From positions 1 through 48,484 of the forward strand of contig DASSLY010000018.1 of assembly GCA_035689185.1 (NCBI GenBank): a DNA stretch of 48,484 bases, given 5' to 3'. Source of the DNA: DASSLY01 sp035689185 (GTDB taxonomy: Bacteria > Actinomycetota > Actinomycetes > Actinomycetales > Dermatophilaceae). The translations under genes and the position numbers were made by a program. Positions 7,766 to 15,364 of the stretch are shown piece by piece; position 1 is the first letter of the stretch, and every line of letters starts with the position of its first letter. Below the pieces are notes generated by a model. It ran no database searches. It was given only the letters and a program-made list of their open reading frames with translations, and was not told the DNA's origin.

Positions 7766-9443
7766 CCGCGTCCTTCGTCCGGTCCGCCGCGCCGGTCCTC
7801 GGTGATGGGCTTCCGACCATACCCGCGGGCCTGTCCTGCCTCCTGCCCCGGACCGCGGCGAGGACCAGCACACCAGCCAGGAGCCCAGCCAGGCGTTCCG
7901 GCCAGGGCCCCACCCGGTCGGCTGGCGTCAGCTCATCGCGCATGGGCAGCGCGGCGCTGAGCGCCGCTGCGGTGAACAGCCGGCTTCGGTGCAGCACCGT
8001 GCCGTCGGGGCCGATCAACGCGCTGACGCCCACGGTGGAGACGTGGACCACCGCACGGCCGTGCTCGATCGCCCGCAGCCGGCTGATCGCCAGCTGCTGC
8101 ACGGACTCGTCGGAGTAGCCGAAGGTCGCGTTGTTCGTCTGAACGACGAGCAGGTTCGCGCCGGACCGGACCGCGTCGCGGACCAGCCCGTCGTAGGCGA
8201 CCTCGAAGCAGATGACGGTCCCCGCCGCGAGGCGGCCACCGGCGGCCACCGGGAGGCGGAACACCCCGGCGCCGTGACCCGGGGCGAAGTCGGTCCGCAG
8301 CAGGTCCACCTTGTCGCTGAACAACCGGAAGAACGAGCGGTAGGGCATGTACTCCGCGAACGGCACCGGGTGCTGCTTCAGGTAGCGTTGCTGCACCCCG
8401 ACACTGCCCGGCCGGTACAGCAGCGCGGCGTTCGACAGTCTGGGCAGCGGCTCCTCCAGCACTGCGCCCAGCAGCAGCGGCGCCCCCACGTCGTCGCGCG
8501 CCCTGGTGATGACCGCCTCGGCGTCGGGGTTGCGCAGCGGGTCGATGTCGGCGGAGTTCTCGGGCCAGACGACCAGGTCCGGCCGCGGGCGAGACCCCTC
8601 GCGCACCTGCTGCGCGGCCGCTGCGGTCACCCGGGCGTGGTTGTCCAGCACCGCCCGGCGCTCCTGGTTGAACTCCAGCCCGGGCCGCGCCACGTTGCCC
8701 TGCACCGCCATCACCTGGACCGGGCGTCCCCGCACGGGCAGGTCGACCAGCAGCGGCAGTCCCAGCAGCACGGCGGCCAGCGCGGCGCCGGGGACGAAAC
8801 GGACCAGCCGGGACACCCGGACCGGTATGCGGTGCGGTTGCCTGCCCGCCAGGCTCGGGTGCGGATCCCGGTGCGGTGTGGTGGTCACCGAGGTGCGCCA
8901 GACACGGCTCACGCCCGCAGCCAGGGTCCCCCCGACCACGGCCACGCCGAACGTCACCGCCGGTGCCCCGGCCAGCGCCGCCAGCCTGGCCAGCGGCCCG
9001 TCGGCCTGGCTGAACGCCAGGCGGGCCCACGGGAACCCACCGAACGGAGTCGTCGCCCGCAGCGCCTCGGTGGCGACCCAGAGGACGGCAAGAGCCACCG
9101 GTCGGACCCGTCCCTGCCCGGCGAGCGACGTCGCCCGCTGGACCAGTGCGCTGGCCCAGCCGAGCAGCGCCAGGTAGAGCGCCTCCAGGACGCACAGGGC
9201 GCCCCATGGCGTCGCCCCGACGTAGATACCGGACCATCGCAGCAGCGGCAGGAAGAACACCAGGCCGCAGACGAAGCCGAGGAGCGCGCCATACCGGGCC
9301 GGGACCCCGCGGGTCGCGAGGGCGAGCAGCGCGACCCCCGCGATCGCCAGCGGCCAGAGGCCGGGTGCGGGGAAGGACAGCCACAGGCAGGCGCCGGCGC
9401 CAGCGGCCAGGGCAAGCCGAGCCGGAGGCATCCACGCTGGCAT
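7734..9443 (-). CDS. lnt: Apolipoprotein N-acyltransferase
   Basis: A 569-residue protein with an N-terminal block of about six membrane helices (residues 10-240) and a C-terminal nitrilase domain. The catalytic triad is visible: Glu295 in VVWPENSAD, Lys356 in RYLKQHPVPFAEY and Cys412 in VICFEVAYD. Lnt adds the third acyl chain to the N-terminal Cys of lipoproteins in the periplasm-facing leaflet; in actinomycetes it acts with Ppm. It heads the lnt-ppm-fxsA operon. TACCCT ends 7 nt before the ATG, suggesting a leaderless mRNA. No truncation is seen. Confidence 0.93.
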   Translation of the reverse strand: MPAWMPPARLALAAGAGACLWLSFPAPGLWPLAIAGVALLALATRGVPARYGALLGFVCGLVFFLPLLRWSGIYVGATPWGALCVLEALYLALLGWASALVQRATSLAGQGRVRPVALAVLWVATEALRATTPFGGFPWARLAFSQADGPLARLAALAGAPAVTFGVAVVGGTLAAGVSRVWRTSVTTTPHRDPHPSLAGRQPHRIPVRVSRLVRFVPGAALAAVLLGLPLLVDLPVRGRPVQVMAVQGNVARPGLEFNQERRAVLDNHARVTAAAAQQVREGSRPRPDLVVWPENSADIDPLRNPDAEAVITRARDDVGAPLLLGAVLEEPLPRLSNAALLYRPGSVGVQQRYLKQHPVPFAEYMPYRSFFRLFSDKVDLLRTDFAPGHGAGVFRLPVAAGGRLAAGTVICFEVAYDGLVRDAVRSGANLLVVQTNNATFGYSDESVQQLAISRLRAIEHGRAVVHVSTVGVSALIGPDGTVLHRSRLFTAAALSAALPMRDELTPADRVGPWPERLAGLLAGVLVLAAVRGRRQDRPAGMVGSPSPRTGAADRTKDADERSSTPARG

Positions 9444-9450
9444 GGCCGCC

Positions 9451-9456
9451 AGGGTA
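9451..9456 (-). promoter_or_regulatory. Predicted -10 element, leaderless lnt transcript
   Basis: TACCCT (minus strand) fits TANNNT and ends 7 nt before the lnt ATG, so transcription would begin at or next to the start codon. There is no ribosome-binding site between them. Confidence 0.5.
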
Positions 9457-9949
9457 GGTCACCCGGCTGGACGCCGCGTGGAGGGTCAGCCTCGGGAGCC
9501 GGCCGACGACGAGGCCCGCTGCGCCGTTGGGACCACCGCTCCGCCGACAGGGTGCCGGACTCGCCGTGTTGTCTACTAAGCGCGCGGGCCGCGTCGCCGG
9601 CCGCCGCCTGCTGCCCGCTGAACGGTCACTGGCGGGTGCTCCGCGGATCTGGTCTGCATGGCGGCTGCGCGCGCGAGCCGCCCGTGCGGGATCCCGGGTC
9701 GCCCTCTCACCTGTGACCGCCGGAAGGACACGCTCTCCGTCGACCGACCCGGTGAAACCTACTCGTCGGTCGGAGCCTGTCAACCCTGCCGTAACCTGCG
9801 GTTTTCCGGGAAGTAGCAGGTCAGCGGGACGCGCGAATCCCGTTGCTGAGCAAAGTTTTCCCTGCCTCTCGGCGTGTCTTTACCGACACGCCGAGGGTCG
9901 TGCGGTGGCGGCCCGCCCCGCAGCCACAAACGGGACGCGCGGGCCGCCG
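9457..9949. other. Intergenic stretch between lnt and the amidohydrolase gene
   Basis: About 490 bases with no reading frame that looks like a conserved protein. The only clear element is the perfect inverted repeat at 9868-9895. No tRNA or other RNA gene could be recognised by eye. Confidence 0.6.
9868..9895 (-). terminator. Perfect 11-bp stem-loop, probable terminator of the amidohydrolase gene
   Basis: CTCGGCGTGTC (9868-9878) and GACACGCCGAG (9885-9895) form a perfect 11-bp stem with a 6-nt loop, 55 bases past the amidohydrolase stop. No strong U-run follows on either strand, so it may instead be an operator or a stabilising 3' hairpin. Confidence 0.5.
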
Positions 9950-11560
9950 TCAGCCCAGGGCGCCGTCCAGGTCGTGAACGATGACCCCGTCGACGACGGT
10001 GCGCAGGCACGCCGGGACCGGGGCGTCGGCGGACAGGTCCGGCAGCCCGGGAGTGCCGGACCGGGGGTCGGTGCTCCAGGTCTGGACCCGGTCGTCGGGA
10101 GCCTGGACGACCAGGTCGCCGACCTCCCAGACCGCGAACGTCGCCGGTTGACCCGGACCCAGGACCCCTCGGTCGTCGACGCCGGCCGCGCGCCAGCCGC
10201 CCCGGGTGTGGGCCAGGAACGCCGACCTGGCCGAGATGCGCTGCGCCTCCTGGTGGTGGCGCACGCAGGCCCGGACCGCCTCCCACGGGGCGAACGGGGT
10301 CACCGGGGTGTCCGACCCGAGGGCGAGCAGCACCCCCGCCGCGGCCATGGCGGCGAACGGGTTCATCGTGGCGGCTCGGCGCGGACCAAGCCGTGCGGCA
10401 TACATGCCGGCGTCGCCGCCCCAGGCGGCGTCGAAGGCCGGCTGGACGCTGGCGACCACGCCCAGACCGGCCAGCGTCGCGATCGCGTCGGCGTCGGCCA
10501 TCTCGACGTGCTCCAGCCGATGCCTGGCGGCCCGGATCGCCGGGGCGCCCACGACCCACGCGGCGGCCCGCAGGCCCGCGACCGCGGTGTCGACGCCGGC
10601 GTCGCCGATGACGTGGAACCCGGCCTGGACCCCGGCGAGGGTGCAGGCGACCACGTGGTTGCGGACCTGCTCCACATTCAGGTAGGCACTTCCGCGGCCG
10701 GTCGCGTCGGCATACGGCTCGCGCAGGCTGGCGGTACGCGAGCCCAGTGACCCGTCCACGACCAGGTCACCCGCCAGGCCGCGCGCCCCGGTCTGGCCGA
10801 CCAGCCTGGTCGCCTCGGCCGGGTCGGACACCAGCTCCGCCCAATAGCCCACGGTTCGCGGTCCTTGGCCCCCCTGCCCCGCGGCCAGCACGTCGGCTAG
10901 ATCCTCCCGGGAGCTGAGCAGCGGGCCTGCGTGCTCGTGGACCAGGCCGATCCCGGCAGCGGCCGCCGCCGCCAGGGCTGTGGCGATGTCCTCCCGCCGC
11001 GACGCCGGGGGCACTCCTGCGTGGAACGCCGCCCGCACGGCGTGGTGGGCCGCCCGGGTGACCAGGCCGGTGTCGGTCCAGCCGTCCAGCCCTCGCGCCC
11101 CGCTGGCGGCGAGCAGCGCGGACGACGCCGCGGCGCAGTGGCCGTCGATGCGGGGCATGTACACCGAGCCGCCGTAGGCGGCCCGGTCCAGTTCGGCCGC
11201 CGTCGGCGGGCGTCGCTCCGGCCAGCGCGACTCCTCCCAGGAGTGCACGTACAACGGCCTGCCCCGACCTGCCCGCGCGGCCCGCTCCACCCGGTCCAGC
11301 GCCTCGGCCAGGCTCGACGTGCGGCTCACGTCGAGCCCCCGCAGCGCCAGGCCGGTCTGCGACAGGTGGGCATGCGCGTCCACGAACGCCGGTGTGACCA
11401 GGGCCCCGTCCAGGTCCACCACCTGGTCCCCCGTGTCCGCGTGGGTCCCCGCCGCCTCGTCCGACCCGACCCAGGCCACCACGCCGTCGCGGACCAGCAT
11501 CGCGGTGGCGAAGGGGTCCGCCGGGCTGTAGACGAACCCCCCGCGGTACAGCGTGCCCAT
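9950..11560 (-). CDS. Amidohydrolase family 3 (YtcJ-like) metal-dependent hydrolase
   Basis: A 536-residue enzyme of the amidohydrolase superfamily. It has the N-terminal beta-sandwich segment, then TPAFVDAHAHLSQTG (HxH metal ligands), FHVIGDAGVDTAV and RHRLEHVEMAD (further His ligands), and LALGSDTPVTPFAPWEAV with the catalytic Asp. The C-terminus returns to the composite beta domain (GQPATFAVWEVGDL). Relatives are annotated as YtcJ-like exoenzymes or amide hydrolases; the substrate is unknown. No signal peptide is present, so it is likely cytoplasmic. The gene is divergent from the first copy of the trpS leader, and its start is 41 bases from that duplication's left boundary. Confidence 0.85.
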   Translation of the reverse strand: MGTLYRGGFVYSPADPFATAMLVRDGVVAWVGSDEAAGTHADTGDQVVDLDGALVTPAFVDAHAHLSQTGLALRGLDVSRTSSLAEALDRVERAARAGRGRPLYVHSWEESRWPERRPPTAAELDRAAYGGSVYMPRIDGHCAAASSALLAASGARGLDGWTDTGLVTRAAHHAVRAAFHAGVPPASRREDIATALAAAAAAGIGLVHEHAGPLLSSREDLADVLAAGQGGQGPRTVGYWAELVSDPAEATRLVGQTGARGLAGDLVVDGSLGSRTASLREPYADATGRGSAYLNVEQVRNHVVACTLAGVQAGFHVIGDAGVDTAVAGLRAAAWVVGAPAIRAARHRLEHVEMADADAIATLAGLGVVASVQPAFDAAWGGDAGMYAARLGPRRAATMNPFAAMAAAGVLLALGSDTPVTPFAPWEAVRACVRHHQEAQRISARSAFLAHTRGGWRAAGVDDRGVLGPGQPATFAVWEVGDLVVQAPDDRVQTWSTDPRSGTPGLPDLSADAPVPACLRTVVDGVIVHDLDGALG

Positions 11561-11624
11561 GGCGACCCAGTCTGCCGGTATGCCGCGGGGCCGGGCCCGC
11601 GGGGACCGGCCGGCGTGAAACGAG

Positions 11625-11654
11625 GCGACACTGGGCGCAAGCGGCGGCTAGCCT
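11625..11654 (+). promoter_or_regulatory. Promoter of leader copy 1
   Basis: GCGACA (11625-11630) and TAGCCT (11649-11654) are separated by 18 nt. The -10 hexamer ends 6 nt before the ATG of the leader peptide, so the transcript is predicted to be leaderless. The equivalent in copy 2 is identical in both hexamers. Confidence 0.6.
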
Positions 11655-11660
11655 GGCCGC

Positions 11661-11696
11661 ATGACCCGCGCGCTGCGCAGCTGGTGGCCCGCCTGA
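11661..11696 (+). CDS. Tryptophan leader peptide, copy 1 (MTRALRSWWPA)
   Basis: An 11-codon frame with adjacent Trp codons (TGGTGG) precedes the duplicated trpS start. Its sequence is identical to the leader ahead of intact trpS. Such peptides act as tryptophan sensors in ribosome-mediated attenuation: shortage of charged tRNA-Trp stalls the ribosome at the two Trp codons and shifts the RNA fold. Here the leader drives only a trpS fragment fused to an ISL3 remnant, so it is a displaced regulatory module. Recognition rests on the twin Trp codons, the position and conservation between the copies. Confidence 0.65.
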   Translation: MTRALRSWWPA

Positions 11697-11827
11697 CGGC
11701 GGTCCCCCATCGTGTGTGCGCACACATCCACCAGGCCGCCCCTCTCGGCGGCCTTCGTCATCTCCGGGTGTGCTGTCCCGGTGCGGGCGGCGCCGGCCGG
11801 GTCGGGCGTTGAGGAAAGGCCCCGACC

Positions 11828-11895
11828 ATGACTTCCATGACTTCCGTGTCCGGCATCACCCCCTCGGGCATGCTGACCCTCGGCAACTACCTGGG
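11828..11895 (+). pseudogene. 5' fragment of trpS (first 23 codons), copy 1
   Basis: ATG 11828 opens MTSMTSVSGITPSGMLTLGN, the same N-terminus as the intact TrpRS at 16053 (one substitution, Thr4 to Met). The HIGH-like TLGNYLG motif is complete. At 11896 homology stops and the frame continues without interruption into ISL3 transposase sequence (PTPAVGAARAR), giving a chimeric reading frame. It cannot encode a working synthetase. Confidence 0.88.
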
Positions 11896-12152
11896 ACCCA
11901 CCCCGGCCGTCGGGGCAGCCCGTGCCCGCACCGTCATCGACAGCGTGCACAGCTGCCCGATCCCCGAGATCGCCCGACTCGGACGCACCCTGCGCGCCTG
12001 GCAGCCCGAGCTGCTCGCCTATTCGACACCGACGGCGCGTCCAACGGATCAACCGAAGCGACGAACCTTGTCATCGAAAAGGGCCGGCGAACCGCCCACG
12101 GCTACCGCAACTTCGCCAACTACCGGCTCAGGCTCCTGCTGCGCTCAGGGGT
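11896..12152 (+). pseudogene. ISL3-family transposase C-terminal remnant, 5' part
   Basis: The sequence encodes TVIDSVHSCPIPEIARLGRT and LRAWQPELLAY, then after a one-base loss near 12022 continues in another frame as FDTDGASNGSTEATNLVIEK and RTAHGYRNFANYRLRLLLRSG. SNGxTEAxNxxIE and GYRNxxNYRLRLL are the terminal signatures of ISL3-type DDE transposases. The N-terminal two thirds are absent. The remnant is interrupted at 12152 by the ISAs1 element; its last codons resume at 13523. Confidence 0.85.
12143..12152 (+). repeat. Left 10-bp target-site duplication of the ISAs1 element
   Basis: GCTCAGGGGT directly abuts the left terminal repeat and recurs at 13513-13522 directly after the right one. 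A 10-bp duplication is in the range known for ISAs1-family insertions. Confidence 0.85.
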
Positions 12153-12180
12153 CAGGGCCTCGGCATTGTTTATGGGCCCG

Positions 12181-13407
12181 TTACCCGATCAGTGAGAGGA
12201 CCCGTTCGGGGTACCGGTTGACACGGCGGCAGGCGGCGGCGATGTTCGTCTGGCCGGCGAGGCGGTGGAGGCTGACCGCGAGGTTACGTAGTCCGGCCAT
12301 GACCTGGGGGCCGGCTCCGGTGCGGATCTGGGACAGGTCCTCCGCGAACGTCACGTCCCGGATCCAGTGCAGCACCTCTATCGACCAGTGGCCGCGGATC
12401 GCGTCGGCGAGCTGGGTAGCGGTGGCGTCGTCATGACTGAGGCTGGTGATCGCGTACACGGTCTCTTTGGTGGCGCGGACTTGGCCGGGGCGGTTGCGGG
12501 TACGGATGACCTGGATCGCCAGCCTCGCGCCGGGGAAGTCGATCCCGGCACGGACCTCGGTGAGCTTCACGGTCCGGCTCTCGCGGCGGCCGTGGCCTTT
12601 GCCGGTGGTGGTGTCGGCGGCGGGGATGTCCTTCCAGGGTATCGACCGCAGCTGGTCGTACAGGGTTGGCTGGTTGGCCTTGGCCACGAGAATGTAGTGC
12701 GCGCCGCGACCGGTCAGGTAGTCGACGTGCCCACGCTGGGTGTGCAGGGCATCGGCGGTGATGACGGCGCCGGTAATGTCGATCCGGTCCAGCAACGGCC
12801 CAAAGGCGTTGATTTCGTTGGTTTTCGCGTCTACCGCGACCTGGCCCAGCACGGTCCCGGTGTGCTGGTCCAACGCGGCGAACAGGTGCACCGCCCGGCC
12901 CTGCCCGCACCGGGAGCCGCGGGCGCTCTTGCCGTCCACCGCGAACACCTTCCGGGCTGGCACCCTCACCGGCACCCGCGCTGTCGGGATGGCAGCGGTA
13001 GGGGCGGGGTGCTGGGCCAGCAGCCAGCCGCTGATCACCTGGTCCAGATGGTCGGGGTCGACCTGCTGCAGCATCCGCCGGATGGTGGACTCGCTCGGCG
13101 GGACCCGCCCGATCCCCAGACTCGCCCGCACCCCCGGCGGCAGGTCGTGGGCCCAGTCCGCGATCGCCGCGAACGACTTCGCGCCGGCCAGGACCGCGCA
13201 GATCCCGACCGCCAGGACCGAGACGAACCGGTGCCGCACACCCCGGGTCTTGCGCGGGTCAGACACAGCACCCAACGCGCTCAACAGACCCGTCGACGTG
13301 CTCGTGGCCATCGCCGGGAACCGGCCACCCTGGCGCGTCGGAACAGGGATCAGCAAAGATACGGATGCGGACACGGCGAGGCTCCAAGGGGTCGGATCGG
13401 ACGTCAA
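12181..13407 (-). CDS. ISAs1-family (H-repeat type) DDE transposase
   Basis: A 408-residue transposase. The N-terminal DDE_Tnp_1-associated domain reads LLSALGAVSDPRKTRGVRHR. The catalytic Asp positions lie in VFAVDGKSARGS and GAVITADALHTQ, and the C-terminal RGHWSIEVLHWIRDVTF carries the HWxIE signature with the catalytic Glu. The frame is uninterrupted, so the enzyme may be active. TTG 13407 is the longest start; an ATG at 13311 (MATSTSTGLL) is an alternative. It is transcribed against the direction of the trpS leader. Confidence 0.9.
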   Translation of the reverse strand: MTSDPTPWSLAVSASVSLLIPVPTRQGGRFPAMATSTSTGLLSALGAVSDPRKTRGVRHRFVSVLAVGICAVLAGAKSFAAIADWAHDLPPGVRASLGIGRVPPSESTIRRMLQQVDPDHLDQVISGWLLAQHPAPTAAIPTARVPVRVPARKVFAVDGKSARGSRCGQGRAVHLFAALDQHTGTVLGQVAVDAKTNEINAFGPLLDRIDITGAVITADALHTQRGHVDYLTGRGAHYILVAKANQPTLYDQLRSIPWKDIPAADTTTGKGHGRRESRTVKLTEVRAGIDFPGARLAIQVIRTRNRPGQVRATKETVYAITSLSHDDATATQLADAIRGHWSIEVLHWIRDVTFAEDLSQIRTGAGPQVMAGLRNLAVSLHRLAGQTNIAAACRRVNRYPERVLSLIG

Positions 13408-13462
13408 GAACCCTTGATGATCCCCAGCAGCGCCGTGTCCGCGCTGCTTCTACACCACTCCC

Positions 13463-13485
13463 GGCGTGTCGCCGCGCGACACGCC
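13463..13485. other. Perfect palindrome inside the ISAs1 element
   Basis: GGCGTGTCGC (13463-13472), loop CGC, GCGACACGCC (13476-13485). It lies between the right terminal repeat and the transposase start, where it could block transcripts entering from outside. Its core GGCGTGTC/GACACGCC also occurs in the hairpin at 9868-9895. Confidence 0.6.
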
Positions 13486-13512
13486 GTCAACGACGACTTT
13501 GCCGGGGCCCTG

Positions 13513-13583
13513 GCTCAGGGGTAGCCTGGCGCAGCGACCAAACGCTACGAATCAGGACCCGCCGTCCACGCATCGTGGCGTAG
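13513..13583 (+). pseudogene. ISL3-family transposase remnant, 3' end after the ISAs1 insertion
   Basis: The first ten bases are the right target duplication. The frame then gives VAWRSDQTLRIRTRRPRIVA and stops at TAG 13581-13583. This continues the ISL3 C-terminus broken at 12152 and ends with the RIRTRRPR-type tail of these transposases. The following bases to about 13754 contain no assignable gene; a 73-codon minus-strand frame (13487-13705) is unrecognised. Confidence 0.8.
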
Positions 13584-13754
13584 AGCCCGATAAGGTCGTC
13601 GCGAGTGTTTGGGCGCCCGTTCTGGATTGCGTCAATGGTGACCAAGAGGCGATAGCGATGCTGGGCGGATACGGCTTCTTTGGCCGACCGAATCGTCGCG
13701 TCCAAAGGATCTGCGAGGACATGAATGAATTACTGCTTTGCAGACCAGCGTAAT

Positions 13755-14162
13755 GGGAGAAGTAGAAGCACGCGACCCGCCGATCGGCCCGGCCCCACCC
13801 GAAGTGCGGTGGCCCCCGTTCCTGGCCGGACGCGTCGTGCACGTCGCGACCCGCTGGAACTCCCGCGCCACCCCGATCGCCGCCACCCCCGAACGCCCCG
13901 TGCCCGCCTGCGCCCTCAGGTATCGCATCATCACCGCGATCTTGCGTTCCCCCTTGACGAACCGCACCACCGGGATGTGGTTCAGCGCGGCGAGTCTGCG
14001 CACGTCCTCGCGGAACCGATCCCCGATCCGGCCTACCACCGCCGGCGAGGGAATCGGAAACCCCCGCTTCGCCAGGATCTGCACCACCTGCCCGCCGACC
14101 TGAAGGTTCGGCACGTACCCGTTAAGATAGATCCGATCCAGGCACTCGACATCAAGGGTCAC
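13755..14162 (-). pseudogene. Decayed gene of a widespread uncharacterised family
   Basis: From GTG 14162 the frame reads VTLDVECLDRIYLNGYVPNL, then FPIPSPAVVGRIGDRFREDV, VVRFVKGERK and GVAREFQRV. A frame change within a run of G near 13815 leads to PPHFGWGRADRRVACFYF before homology ends around 13755. I recognise the DRIYLNGYVPxLQ start, the VRFxKGxRK segment and the later CFYF strand from a large uncharacterised protein family of actinomycetes and myxobacteria, normally several hundred residues long. Only about the first 130 residues remain, so this is a frameshifted, truncated copy. Function of the family is unknown to me. Confidence 0.6.
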
Positions 14163-14546
14163 ATGCCCATCACGGACGTCGTCACCGGCCGCGTCACCAT
14201 CGCACACCTCCACGGGCCACCCGGCCGTCGTGCACCACACTGAAACCCCCACACCGCGGAAGTCACCCAACCGGCGGGACCACCGCCCTCGGCGGTCCGA
14301 GGCGGAGCCTCGGAAAGCTGTCTCCGGTGCGAGAACTGTCGTCACCACGGCCAAGCGGTGGAAGCGCTATGCCCGCCTTGGCAAGGGGGCCTCGGGACGA
14401 ATTCGTCTCTCGATTGGGCAGGCCAAGAAGCATTGGATAAAAGAACGGCATGCGCGGGCCTCAGTGGAACCTACATATCGAACGAAGGTATGGCGCCTTT
14501 AACCATTATGGTAGGGGCGCTTACAGAAAGTTCTGGGGAGAATAGC
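14163..14546. other. Island filler with a possible toxin C-terminal remnant
   Basis: A plus-strand frame ending at 14502 reads KRWKRYARLGKGASGRIRLS then IGQAKKHWIKERHARASVEP. The His/Lys-rich end loosely resembles a nuclease-like toxin C-terminus, but no family is recognised and the upstream part of the frame is antisense to the pseudogene at 13755-14162. The base composition is visibly more AT-rich from about 14400. Confidence 0.25.
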
Positions 14547-14906
14547 ATGACAACTGACCCGTCTCAGGTGCTCGACGAACTTGTTGAGGAGCGGCTGGGC
14601 CGATCGTGGGACCTCCAGCGCGAGCAGGGTGGAGAGGTGCGCACCTACTACGTTTCGTCGCCCAGTGGTCGACGAATTGAACTTGGGCAGTCTTACGGCG
14701 TACACCTTTGGCTAGTTCTACCCCAGGGATGGCGCGTGGACACGCACGCCGATGACCTAGATAGTCTGGTATTTGAGTTCAGTCAGTTCATCAGCTTGGC
14801 CGAGGCGATCCTGCGCGATCAGGTCCGGGTTCCACATCCCGAGCCGGACTCTCGAAGCCGGCGGTGGGACATACCTGAATTCGGCATCGTCATGAGAACC
14901 GCATGA
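14547..14906 (+). CDS. Small uncharacterised cytoplasmic protein
   Basis: ATG 14547 follows GGGGAG at 6 nt spacing and gives a 119-residue acidic protein: MTTDPSQVLDELVEERLGRS, then RTYYVSSPSGRRIELGQSYG, and a C-terminus of RRWDIPEFGIVMRTA. It has no signal peptide or membrane helix. Alternating beta-like strands (EVRTYYVS, HLWLVLP, LVFEFSQF) suggest a small alpha/beta fold such as an immunity-type protein, but that is only an impression. It lies in the mobile island, and its lower GC than neighbouring genes points to recent acquisition. Confidence 0.6.
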   Translation: MTTDPSQVLDELVEERLGRSWDLQREQGGEVRTYYVSSPSGRRIELGQSYGVHLWLVLPQGWRVDTHADDLDSLVFEFSQFISLAEAILRDQVRVPHPEPDSRSRRWDIPEFGIVMRTA

Positions 14907-15071
14907 GAGGTCTCCGACTTTCCGCGTGATGGCTCCGCGGTCGACCGGGTCGGTCACGCTCCCATCCGGACGTAACCATTCAGGTGGTGCCTGTGTTACG
15001 GGTGGGTCTCGTGTGACGGGCGGTGTGGTGTGTCGGCTTGATCCGAGCCGGCTGAGGACCACCATCGTGGT

Positions 15072-15340
15072 GTGTCCGAGTGGGAGTCGATGTCGCGGGA
15101 GCAGCTGCTCGCCGTGGTGGTCGAGCAGCAGGCTCGGATCGAGGCGACGGCGGTGCAGGTCGCGGAGCTGACAGCTCGGTTGGGGGCAGAACTCGGGGAA
15201 CTCCTCGTTGCCGCCGTCCTCGGACCGGTTCGTCAAGCCCCGCCGGGACCGGCGGGCGCCGACAATCCGGAAGCCGGGGCCTGTTTGCCCGGGGATCCGT
15301 GGGTGGTCGGCCAGTCGGAGCGGAGCCACCGGGCATTCCG
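15072..15340 (+). pseudogene. IS66-family transposase N-terminal remnant
   Basis: The frame starts MSEWESMSREQLLAVVVEQQ with a coiled-coil ARIEATAVQVAELTARLG. After one extra G near 15183 it continues in the next frame as QNSGNSSLPPSSDRFVKPRR. NSxNSSLPPSSD is the hallmark of IS66 TnpC N-termini. Homology fades after RKPG, and the catalytic domain is absent. A GTAACCATTCAGGTGG segment near 14973 may be the old IS66 left end. Confidence 0.75.
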
Positions 15341-15364
15341 TTATCCCGTTTGGAAGGCATTCCT

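Larger units (their letters stand above)
11601..11895 (+). repeat. Direct repeat copy 1: trpS promoter, leader and first codons
   Basis: This 295-bp segment is repeated at 15827-16120 (294 bp). By eye the copies differ at six positions and one single-base indel, about 98 percent identity. It contains the promoter, the leader peptide, the attenuator hairpins, the Shine-Dalgarno hairpin and the first 23 codons of trpS. The match ends abruptly at CTGGG, after which copy 1 continues into ISL3 transposase sequence. Confidence 0.93.
12153..13512 (-). mobile_element. ISAs1-family insertion sequence (1360 bp)
   Basis: The ends are imperfect inverted repeats: CAGGGCCTCGGCATTGT at the left and, read on the minus strand, CAGGGCCCCGGCAAAGT at the right, with 14 of 17 bases shared. 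Ten-base direct repeats flank them. A single full-length transposase gene lies inside on the minus strand. Removing the element together with one target copy rejoins the ISL3 frame exactly (LLLRSGVAWRSDQT), which confirms the boundaries. A palindrome, GGCGTGTCGC / GCGACACGCC (13463-13485), lies between the right end and the transposase start. Confidence 0.88.

Noticed and set aside
9457..9949. tRNA or small RNA gene in the gap after lnt
   Set aside because: No cloverleaf or conserved RNA motif could be found by eye; only one hairpin is evident.
11828..12436. Functional second tryptophanyl-tRNA synthetase
   Set aside because: Only 23 codons match TrpRS; the rest is ISL3 and ISAs1 DNA, with no KMSKS region.
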